Below, piece by piece: positions 1 through 6,315 of a stretch of DNA of 64,000 nucleotides. The stretch covers positions 1 to 64,000 of the forward strand of contig NZ_DATCSO010000081.1 in NCBI RefSeq assembly GCF_036568425.1, in the 5' to 3' direction. Every line of letters starts with the position of its first letter. The stretch's first letter is position 1. The notes below the pieces were generated by a model. It was not told the DNA's origin and searched no databases. It worked only from the letters and a program-made list of their open reading frames with translations. The stretch comes from Salegentibacter sp036568425 (GTDB lineage: Bacteria > Bacteroidota > Bacteroidia > Flavobacteriales > Flavobacteriaceae). The position numbers and the translations under genes are program-made.

Positions 1-50
1 CTGGCCTCTTTAATCTGATCCAGGTTAGCGGTATCAATAAAAAATTTCAT
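1..50 (-). CDS. Transaldolase (TalC/fructose-6-phosphate aldolase type), 5' end only
   Basis: Only the first 16 codons lie in the window; the rest continues past position 1. The encoded start, MKFFIDTANLDQIKEA, is the characteristic N-terminus of the short TalC-type transaldolases of the pentose phosphate pathway, with the Asp of FIDTAN belonging to the active site. An ATG at 48-50 is the start. A TAnnTTTG promoter box sits about 50 bp upstream. TalC transaldolases and fructose-6-phosphate aldolases share this N-terminus, so the two cannot be separated here. Confidence 0.75.
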   Translation of the reverse strand, partial: MKFFIDTANLDQIKEA

Positions 51-100
51 AGTTGTGTGTTTAAAAGTTTAGTATTTCCGGGCTACCGGATTCTGGTTTG

Positions 101-108
101 CAAAATTA
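101..108 (-). promoter_or_regulatory. Bacteroidota -7 promoter box for the transaldolase
   Basis: On the minus strand the sequence reads TAATTTTG, a match to the TAnnTTTG -7 box used by the Bacteroidota primary sigma factor. It overlaps the stop codon of the upstream SDR gene and would give a leader of roughly 45 nt. The -33 half is not clear. Confidence 0.4.
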
Positions 109-927
109 CAATTTATAATGTTTTAGCAACATTCTCTCGTATACTTTATCAGGTAGCACGCGTTTAAGTGCAATAGAAAATTTCTGAAGCAACTCCCCTA
201 CTTTGTAATGTCCCTTTGGTTTTGGGGTTTTAATGATCTCAAATATCGCCTTAGCCATCATTTGAGGATCTTTACCTGAATCTACATGCTCATTCATCAG
301 TTTGAGTGTATTCCCATAGGCTTTTTCATAAGGAGAATCTTCCAATACCGGGGCATGATAACGTCCTGCAGCAATATTGGTCGCAAAATCTCCGGGAGCC
401 ACATTGGTCATTTCAATATTGAAATCCTTTAATTCCATTCTAAAAGCTTCCGTAGTAAGTTCCAATGCACCTTTTGATGCCGAATAGATCCCCCGATAAG
501 GCAAGCCCATGTAGCCCGCAATAGAGGTTATATTTATAATAAGTCCTGAGCCTTGTTTCCTCATAACCGGCAATACCGCCTTTATTACTTTTACAGGACC
601 AAAATAATTGGTTTCAAAAGCTTTTCTGATCTCCTCGTCGGGAGTTTCTTCAATTGGGCCGGTAATGCCAACTCCCGCATTATTCACCAACACATCCAAC
701 CGACCTTCTTTTTCGAGCAATGCTTCTATTGCTGAAGAAATAGTTTCGTTTTTAGTAACATCCAGTGCGAGCAATGGAAATTTGCTATTGGTAATTTTTT
801 GAGGGTTTCTACTGGTTCCATAAACTCTAAAGCCTTTATCCTTCAGAAAGTTACCTATGGATTTTCCGATCCCGGAGGAAGCTCCGGTTATCAATACTGT
901 TTTTTGGGGAGAAGTATCTGTTTTCAT
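106..927 (-). CDS. SDR family oxidoreductase
   Basis: Short-chain dehydrogenase/reductase of 273 residues, a typical length for a classical SDR. The cofactor-binding TGASSGIG motif is at residues 14-21, the structural NNAG at about 82-85, the catalytic Ser near 135 and the YSASK (Tyr/Lys) motif at 148-152. A basic SRNP after beta-2 suggests NADP(H) preference. An upstream TTG would add MRP; the ATG at 925-927 is preferred. It lies just downstream of the SRP RNA on the same strand and may be read from its own promoter or by read-through. The substrate cannot be told from sequence. Confidence 0.85.
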   Translation of the reverse strand: MKTDTSPQKTVLITGASSGIGKSIGNFLKDKGFRVYGTSRNPQKITNSKFPLLALDVTKNETISSAIEALLEKEGRLDVLVNNAGVGITGPIEETPDEEIRKAFETNYFGPVKVIKAVLPVMRKQGSGLIINITSIAGYMGLPYRGIYSASKGALELTTEAFRMELKDFNIEMTNVAPGDFATNIAAGRYHAPVLEDSPYEKAYGNTLKLMNEHVDSGKDPQMMAKAIFEIIKTPKPKGHYKVGELLQKFSIALKRVLPDKVYERMLLKHYKL

Positions 928-973
928 AGGCCGCAAAGATGCGATAAAAATAGGAGAATTCCAGATACAAAAA

Positions 974-1071
974 ATGGCAAGCGACCCACATCACACCGCT
1001 ACGACCGCCTACCCTTGCTGCGTTCCCGCCCTGGGGGATTCAGCAGGAGCTGGTTGTGTGGGACTTGCCGC
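974..1071 (-). ncRNA. ffs: Signal recognition particle RNA (4.5S-like, bacterial small SRP RNA)
   Basis: Reading the minus strand, the conserved core CAGGGCGGGAACGCAGCAAGG (split here: CAGGGCGGGA, then ACGCAGCAAGG) forms the domain IV hairpin with its G-rich tetraloop and the asymmetric internal loop that binds Ffh. The ends close the helix: GGCAAG at 976-981 pairs with CTTGCC at 1064-1069, and CCCACA at 984-989 with TGTGGG at 1057-1062. A strong -7 box ends five bases before the 5' end. The RNA scaffolds Ffh for co-translational targeting. Small reading frames crossing it are spurious. The exact 3' end is uncertain by a few bases. Confidence 0.93.
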
Positions 1072-1073
1072 TG

Positions 1074-1103
1074 CAAATATACAATCTTTCATACTTCTGG
1101 CAA
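1074..1103 (-). promoter_or_regulatory. Promoter of the SRP RNA gene
   Basis: On the minus strand TATATTTG (1074-1081) matches the Bacteroidota -7 box TAnnTTTG, and TTGCC (1099-1103) about 17 bp upstream fits the -33 element. The predicted start falls at about 1069-1070, exactly where the SRP RNA closing helix begins. This is the best-formed promoter in the window. Confidence 0.8.
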
Positions 1104-1154
1104 GTAATTTTTAATACGAAATGGTTAATTTAGCCATAGAAAATTTAGCCTGAA

Positions 1155-2210
1155 ATGATGAACAAATTTAAATCCCTGTTACTGTTATTATTAAGTATTT
1201 CTATTTTTTCCTGCGGAAGCAATTCTGCAAAAACATCTTCTGATTTTTCTCTGAAAATCGAAGAAAATAAAGACGAATTTCAGCTGGGAGAAACCCTGAA
1301 GCTTAATCTTGAGAACAAAAAAGAGCGGGAAATAGATTCAGTTATTTATTATTTTCAGCAGAAAAAATTAAAAGCAACCACTGAAACAGTTTTGTCATTC
1401 ACATTTGAGGAAGTAAAACTAGGGAAGCACATTCTTGAGGCTGTGGTTTTCTACGAAGGTAAAACCGACACTATTACTTCAGACGTGAAAATTTATAATA
1501 ATACCCCTCCGGTTTCCTACACTTATGAAATTAAAAACGAATTCCCCCACGATCAAAATGCCTACACCCAGGGGCTGGAATTCTTCAACGACACCCTTTA
1601 TGAAAGTACAGGCCAGTATGGCTCATCCAGCCTAAGGGAAACCGATTATAAAACGGGAAAAATCCTTCAGAATAAAAGGCTTCCCGATAATTATTTCGGG
1701 GAGGGACTTTCCATCTTAAACGGGAAGATCTACCAGCTCACCTGGAATGAAGAAGTAGGCCTTATTTACGACCTTGAAAATTTCAAGCAAACGGGGACCT
1801 TTGGTTATAATCAAAGTAAAGAAGGCTGGGGTCTTTGTAACGACGGAGAAAAATTCTATAAAAGCGACGGTACAGAAAAAATTTGGATCCTTGATGCTGA
1901 AACCCTGGCAGAAAAAGATTTTATTCAAATCGCGACTCATAAAAGTATAGTATCCAGGATGAATGAACTCGAATGGGTAGACGGGAGAATCTATGCCAAC
2001 ACCTATCAGAAAGACGGAGTGGCCATCATAAATCCTGAGAATGGTGCAATAGAAGGCCTGATAGATTTCCGCGGATTAAGGGAGAAAGTTACCCAGCACG
2101 ATAAGCTGGATGTGTTAAATGGAATCGCCTGGAACCCTAACTCGGGGAAACTTTACGTTACGGGAAAAAACTGGGATAAGCTTTTTGAAGTAGAAATAAA
2201 AGAAAAATAA
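1155..2210 (+). CDS. Glutaminyl-peptide cyclotransferase (plant/bacterial beta-propeller type), lipoprotein
   Basis: This 351-residue protein begins with a lipoprotein signal (hydrophobic segment, then IFSCGS). Residues 20-115 resemble an extracellular Ig-like domain. The rest is the glutamine cyclotransferase propeller fold (Glu_cyclase_2 family), with AYTQGLEF, YESTGQYG, GEGLSIL and LNGIAWNP visible. Family members convert N-terminal Gln to pyroglutamate, which protects secreted proteins. The stop codon overlaps the start of the following thioesterase gene (TAATG), so the two are co-translated. A second ATG at 1158 is an equally possible start. Confidence 0.85.
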   Translation: MMNKFKSLLLLLLSISIFSCGSNSAKTSSDFSLKIEENKDEFQLGETLKLNLENKKEREIDSVIYYFQQKKLKATTETVLSFTFEEVKLGKHILEAVVFYEGKTDTITSDVKIYNNTPPVSYTYEIKNEFPHDQNAYTQGLEFFNDTLYESTGQYGSSSLRETDYKTGKILQNKRLPDNYFGEGLSILNGKIYQLTWNEEVGLIYDLENFKQTGTFGYNQSKEGWGLCNDGEKFYKSDGTEKIWILDAETLAEKDFIQIATHKSIVSRMNELEWVDGRIYANTYQKDGVAIINPENGAIEGLIDFRGLREKVTQHDKLDVLNGIAWNPNSGKLYVTGKNWDKLFEVEIKEK

Positions 2211-2614
2211 TGGCAGCAGTTCCTGAAATATTCGAGCAAAGGCTCAAGGTAGAGAAAACTCACCTCGACGAGCAAAACCACGTAAATAATGTTCAATATG
2301 TTCAATGGGTACAAGACGTGGCCAAAGCCCACTGGGAGAGCCGCGCGCCACAGGAATATCAGGAGAAATATTTCTGGTTAGTAGTGCGTCACGAGATAGA
2401 TTACAAACAACAGGCTTTTTTAAACGAGGAGATTCTGTTGCAGACTTACGTTTCTGAAACTTCACACGTAAAGTCTCTGCGCCACGTGATTATAAAAAAT
2501 GCTAAAACCAAAAAAGTACTTGTTGAAGCAAAAACCACCTGGGCGCTTATAGATAAGGTAACCCAGAAACCTTCCAAAATAGACAAAGACCTTATAAAGA
2601 TCTTCGAGCAGTAA
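2210..2614 (+). CDS. Acyl-CoA thioesterase (hotdog fold, 4HBT/FatA-like)
   Basis: A 134-residue single hotdog domain. HVNNVQYVQW at about residues 24-33 is the typical 4-hydroxybenzoyl-CoA thioesterase-like active-site region, where an Asp is often replaced by Asn in FatA/YbgC-like members; here the position is Asn. It would hydrolyse acyl-CoA or acyl-ACP thioesters in the cytoplasm. It overlaps the cyclotransferase stop by one base, so it is translationally coupled to a secreted enzyme with no obvious biochemical link. Confidence 0.8.
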   Translation: MAAVPEIFEQRLKVEKTHLDEQNHVNNVQYVQWVQDVAKAHWESRAPQEYQEKYFWLVVRHEIDYKQQAFLNEEILLQTYVSETSHVKSLRHVIIKNAKTKKVLVEAKTTWALIDKVTQKPSKIDKDLIKIFEQ

Positions 2615-2633
2615 ACCTTTGTCAAAATTGAGC

Positions 2634-2699
2634 ATAAAAAAAGCTTTTTGAAAAGTCAAAAGGCTGAAGCCATCCAAATTCCAAAAAGCTTTTTTTCTA
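2634..2699. terminator. Possible bidirectional terminator between the thioesterase and glyA genes
   Basis: AAAAAGCTTTTTG and CAAAAAGCTTTTTTT flank a short spacer between two convergent genes and can pair, with a T-run on the plus strand and an A-run (T-run on the minus) at the other end. The stem is AT-rich and weak. Confidence 0.4.
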
Positions 2700-2710
2700 T
2701 ATTAATATTC

Positions 2711-3988
2711 TTAGTCCCACTTAAAAAGCGGACGAGCTTTCATAAGTTCAAAAACGTCGTTTTTCACTTTTTCAATAGCCGCTTCATCACTGATGTTGGT
2801 AATTACCCGATCAATTAGATCTACGATTTTGGGCATATCTGCTTCTGTGAGTCCACGGGTTGTTACGGCAGCAGTTCCAACTCTAATTCCTGAGGTAACA
2901 AAAGGAGATTTATCATCAAAAGGAACCATATTCTTATTCACAGTGATCTCAGCTTTTCCAAGGGCCTCTTCAGCTTCTTTTCCGCTCACCTCTTTATTTC
3001 GCATATCGATAAGCATCATATGGTTATCTGTTCCATCAGAAATCACCTTATAGCCTTTTTCAACGAAAGCAGCAGCCATTTTAGCAGCGTTCTTTTTCAC
3101 CTGCACCATATAGTGAAGGAATTCATCGGTTAGGGCCTCGCCAAATGCAACCGCCTTTGCAGCGATAATATGCTCCAATGGCCCACCTTGATTTCCAGGG
3201 AAGATGGCAGAATTCAGGATTGATGACATCTTTTTGGGCTTTCCGCTTTTAAGTTTTTCTCCAAAAGGATTATCAAAATCTTTTCCCATAAGGATAATTC
3301 CTCCACGAGGTCCACGAAGAGTTTTATGGGTGGTAGAGGTAACCACATGACAATGAGGAAGCGGGTCGCTAATCAATCCCTTAGCGATCAAACCTGCGGG
3401 ATGCGCCATATCGGCAAAAAGAATAGCTCCTACCTTATCAGCAATTTCCCGAAATCTTTTATAATCTAACTCTCTTGAATATGCCGAGGCTCCGGCGATG
3501 ATCATTTTAGGTTTTTCTTTTATAGCGATCTCTTCAACCTGGTCATAGTCTATTCTTCCGGTTTCCTTATCTACTCCGTAGAAAACAGGCTGATAAAGTT
3601 TTCCGGAGAAATTCACGGGAGACCCGTGAGTAAGGTGTCCTCCGTGAGAAAGATCAAATCCAAGGAATTTATCTCCCGGTTTAAGACAGGAGTGATAAAC
3701 AGCTGTATTGGCCTGAGAGCCCGAATGAGGTTGCACGTTAGCATATTCTGCACCAAATAGTTCTTTGACGCGGTCTATGGCAAGTTGTTCCACTTTATCT
3801 ACCACTTCACAACCACCATAATATCGTTTTCCCGGGTATCCTTCAGCATATTTATTAGTAAGTACCGAACCGGCAGCTTCTAACACCTGTTCGCTCACAA
3901 AGTTTTCACTGGCAATCAACTCCAATCCATTTAACTGACGCTCTTTTTCTTCTGCTATTAAATTAAAAAGTTCTGTGTCTCGTTGCAT
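2711..3988 (-). CDS. glyA: Serine hydroxymethyltransferase
   Basis: PLP enzyme of 425 residues, full family length, interconverting serine and glycine with tetrahydrofolate and supplying one-carbon units. N-terminal GLELIASENF, YAEGYPGKRYYGG, the PHSGSQAN loop and the PLP-lysine motif TTHKTLRGPRGG are all present and intact. The ATG at 3986-3988 is the only reasonable start. The gene is transcribed alone and divergently from the fumarylacetoacetase gene. Confidence 0.97.
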   Translation of the reverse strand: MQRDTELFNLIAEEKERQLNGLELIASENFVSEQVLEAAGSVLTNKYAEGYPGKRYYGGCEVVDKVEQLAIDRVKELFGAEYANVQPHSGSQANTAVYHSCLKPGDKFLGFDLSHGGHLTHGSPVNFSGKLYQPVFYGVDKETGRIDYDQVEEIAIKEKPKMIIAGASAYSRELDYKRFREIADKVGAILFADMAHPAGLIAKGLISDPLPHCHVVTSTTHKTLRGPRGGIILMGKDFDNPFGEKLKSGKPKKMSSILNSAIFPGNQGGPLEHIIAAKAVAFGEALTDEFLHYMVQVKKNAAKMAAAFVEKGYKVISDGTDNHMMLIDMRNKEVSGKEAEEALGKAEITVNKNMVPFDDKSPFVTSGIRVGTAAVTTRGLTEADMPKIVDLIDRVITNISDEAAIEKVKNDVFELMKARPLFKWD

Positions 3989-4033
3989 TTCAATTGTTTA
4001 CGTTAAATATTCCTCAAAAGTAAGAAATACATT

Positions 4034-4062
4034 CGGTTAATAGCAGGAAAATAATATATTTG
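4034..4062 (+). promoter_or_regulatory. Promoter for the fumarylacetoacetase gene
   Basis: TATATTTG at 4055-4062 is a full TAnnTTTG -7 box 36 bp before the ATG, in the short divergent region shared with glyA. The -33 half (around TTCGG, 4032-4036) is poor. Confidence 0.5.
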
Positions 4063-4097
4063 GATGCATTAGATTTTAATAAAAAAACAAAAAATAT

Positions 4098-5387
4098 ATG
4101 CCTATTACTGCTAACGATCCTAAAAGAAAAACCTGGCTGGATACTCCCGCAGATACCGATTTCCCGATTCAAAATATTCCTTTTGGAGTGTTTTTAACCC
4201 GGGATGATGTAATTACAATTGGTACCCGTATTGGGGATTACGCCATAGATCTGGGAGCACTGCACCAACTGGGTTATTTTGAAGGGATTCCGTTAACCGA
4301 TGACATATTCCTACAGGATACTCTAAACGATTTTATATCAGATGGAAAGAAAACCTGGCGACTGGTTCGAAACCGCATTGCAGATATCTTTGATTCTGAA
4401 AACTCCAAATTAAGAGACCACGAAGAGCATCGTCAAACTGTGCTTTTCACCCTTGATGAAATCGAGATGCAAATGCCGGTACAGGTTGGTGATTACACCG
4501 ATTTCTATTCCAGCAAAGAGCACGCGACCAATGTGGGGACAATGTTCCGCGATCCTGAAAATGCTTTATTGCCAAACTGGTTACATATTCCGGTGGGATA
4601 CCACGGAAGAAGCTCTTCCATTATTCCCAGTGGAATTCCTGTTCACCGCCCACAAGGGCAAACCAAACCAAAAGATTCAGATAAACCGGTTTTCGGACCT
4701 TCTAAACGTGTGGATTTCGAACTGGAAATGGCTTTTATCACAACTGATGCTAACGTACTTGGGGAACCTATCCCTATTGAAGAAGCAGAAGATTATATCT
4801 TCGGGATGGTAATGTTTAACGACTGGAGTGCGCGGGATATGCAAACCTGGGAGTATGTACCATTAGGGCCATTCCTGGCAAAGAATTTCGCCTCTTCTAT
4901 ATCTCCCTGGATCGTGACTTTAGATGCCCTGGATCCATTTAGAACAGAAAGTCCGAAACCAGAAATTGAACCACTTCCCTACCTAAAAAGTAGTGGAAAG
5001 AAAAGTTTTGATATTCACCTGGAAGTTTCTCTTCAGCCTGAAAACGGCGAAGAAAACCTTCTTGCCCAATCGAATTTCAAATATATGTACTGGAATATGA
5101 GTCAGCAACTGGCCCACCATACCGTGAACGGTTGTCCGGTAAATTCGGGGGATATGATGGCTTCGGGGACTATTTCAGGCCCTACGCCCGATTCTTATGG
5201 TTCTATGCTCGAACTAAGCTGGAAGGGTGAAAAACCTATCAAATTAAAAGATGGAAGCGAACGAAAATTCATTGAAGATAACGATACGGTAATTATGCGT
5301 GGTTTTTGTAATGGCAAGGATCGCCGCATAGGCTTTGGCGAAGTAAGGACCAAACTACTTCCTGTGTTTCAACCGAAAAAGAAATAA
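4098..5387 (+). CDS. fahA: Fumarylacetoacetase (tyrosine degradation)
   Basis: A 429-residue protein close to the usual FAH length, catalysing the last step of tyrosine/homogentisate breakdown to fumarate and acetoacetate. The N-terminal SH3-like domain (FGVFLTRDD) is followed by the catalytic FAH domain with YTDFYSSKEHATNVG, GYHGRSSS, the metal-binding region DFELEMAFI, NDWSARDMQ and GDMMASGTISG. It is transcribed alone with its own promoter and terminator. It fits with the aromatic 2-oxoacid genes further along the window as a second route for aromatic amino acids. Confidence 0.95.
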   Translation: MPITANDPKRKTWLDTPADTDFPIQNIPFGVFLTRDDVITIGTRIGDYAIDLGALHQLGYFEGIPLTDDIFLQDTLNDFISDGKKTWRLVRNRIADIFDSENSKLRDHEEHRQTVLFTLDEIEMQMPVQVGDYTDFYSSKEHATNVGTMFRDPENALLPNWLHIPVGYHGRSSSIIPSGIPVHRPQGQTKPKDSDKPVFGPSKRVDFELEMAFITTDANVLGEPIPIEEAEDYIFGMVMFNDWSARDMQTWEYVPLGPFLAKNFASSISPWIVTLDALDPFRTESPKPEIEPLPYLKSSGKKSFDIHLEVSLQPENGEENLLAQSNFKYMYWNMSQQLAHHTVNGCPVNSGDMMASGTISGPTPDSYGSMLELSWKGEKPIKLKDGSERKFIEDNDTVIMRGFCNGKDRRIGFGEVRTKLLPVFQPKKK

Positions 5388-5390
5388 TTT

Positions 5391-5418
5391 AAAAGCCCGG
5401 GAGACCGGGCTTTTTTCT
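5391..5418 (+). terminator. Rho-independent terminator after fahA
   Basis: AAAAGCCCGG-GAGA-CCGGGCTTTTTT: a 6-bp GC stem with tetraloop followed by a T-run, just after the stop codon. Confidence 0.85.
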
Positions 5419-5442
5419 TTTTAAGTCATTTACTTTTTGCCT

Positions 5443-5661
5443 TTATTTTTTTTTCTGCTGCTTCAGATCCATAAATTCCTCTTTCTGGCGGTCCTGATCG
5501 GCGGATATTTCATCAGCAGATTTATCAGGCCCAGGCTTTTCCTTTTCATTATTTTTCTTCTGAGAACGATCCTGAAATTCCTCCTGCTCCCTTTCTTTGT
5601 CTTCCTTCTTTAACTGTTTCCAGTTTTCTTCCAGTTTCCTGATATCTTCCTTTTTAGCCAT
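5443..5661 (-). CDS. Small highly charged Lys/Glu-rich protein, function unknown
   Basis: A 72-residue cytoplasmic protein made almost only of Lys, Glu, Asp, Gln and Arg, with no hydrophobic core, no Cys and no signal. It is probably coiled-coil or intrinsically disordered. It has an ATG start and lies between the fahA terminator and a bacilliredoxin-like gene on the same strand. I do not recognise a family. The low complexity means the frame could be chance, but codon use and the clean start favour a real gene. Confidence 0.5.
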   Translation of the reverse strand: MAKKEDIRKLEENWKQLKKEDKEREQEEFQDRSQKKNNEKEKPGPDKSADEISADQDRQKEEFMDLKQQKKK

Positions 5662-5741
5662 TTCTTCAGATTTTAATTAAAAGATACAAAGCCAAGTGGG
5701 AATCCCTGAAGAATTATATCATTTTTAACAGCAAAAAATAA

Positions 5742-6134
5742 TTAAATATAGTCTGGTAGCTGTTTTGCATTAATATCCTGATGGGAACTATGATGCTGTA
5801 CTTTAGCCTCTTTAAGAACAATTAGCTGCGGACTTTCGTGACGCACCTTGAAGCTCTCTGCTATCTCGTTTGATAAAGACCTATATTTAACAAGATCCAT
5901 AAAATAAAAATCCACATCCAGGTTTTCTGGTAAATCGTTTTCAAACTTGCGCAAAGTTATACGGCTTATTCCACAGCGCGTTGAGTATTTAAAAATAACC
6001 ACCGGCTTTTCAAAAGAGCGTTTTTTTAAATCCTCAATATCCTGTTGTTCGGTAATATTTACCCACGGGATTCTTTCGATCTCTTCCTTTGCAACATCCC
6101 TTTCACTCCTAAACATTTTATCAAATAATCCCAT
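5742..6134 (-). CDS. ytxJ: YtxJ-like monothiol bacilliredoxin
   Basis: A 130-residue thioredoxin-fold protein. VVIFKYSTRCGIS (residues 45-57) matches the YtxJ/DUF2847 family, in which the single Cys (Cys54 here; CxxC is reduced to CGIS) removes bacillithiol from mixed disulfides. The RHESPQLIV segment holds the cis-Pro loop typical of the fold. Its presence implies that the host makes bacillithiol, as many Bacteroidota do. It is divergent from clpB and may belong with it in a redox and heat stress response. Confidence 0.85.
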   Translation of the reverse strand: MGLFDKMFRSERDVAKEEIERIPWVNITEQQDIEDLKKRSFEKPVVIFKYSTRCGISRITLRKFENDLPENLDVDFYFMDLVKYRSLSNEIAESFKVRHESPQLIVLKEAKVQHHSSHQDINAKQLPDYI

Positions 6135-6218
6135 TACTTTTCTTTTTTTAAATCTAATTTCTTAATAACTTTAATAACCCGCCAAATCTCAAAAATTTTT
6201 CCATAAAATTAAACTAAA

Positions 6219-6263
6219 ATGACTTTTTGTCTGTAAATTCTTAGATAAATATGTCATTTTGTC
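6219..6263 (+). promoter_or_regulatory. Candidate stress-regulator sites upstream of clpB
   Basis: Two related elements, ATGACTTTTTGTC (6219-6231) and ATGTCATTTTGTC (6251-6263), start 32 bp apart (about three helical turns) and lie 85 and 53 bp before the clpB start. The first contains the inverted repeat GAC-N5-GTC, and 12 of its 13 bases recur upstream of hsp20 at 41764-41776. That the element is a heat-shock operator is inferred. Confidence 0.5.
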
Positions 6264-6315
6264 TTTATTTTTCAATGGTATAAGTATTGCTTTAATCCAG
6301 AAAAACATCTTGACT

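Noticed and set aside
799..1114. Plus-strand reading frames crossing 799-1114
   Set aside because: They run across the SRP RNA gene and its promoter and antisense to the SDR gene; composition has no protein family character.
6259..6315. N-terminal extension of ClpB
   Set aside because: The 19 extra residues are unlike the family and overlap the candidate operator; the conserved start is the ATG at 6316.
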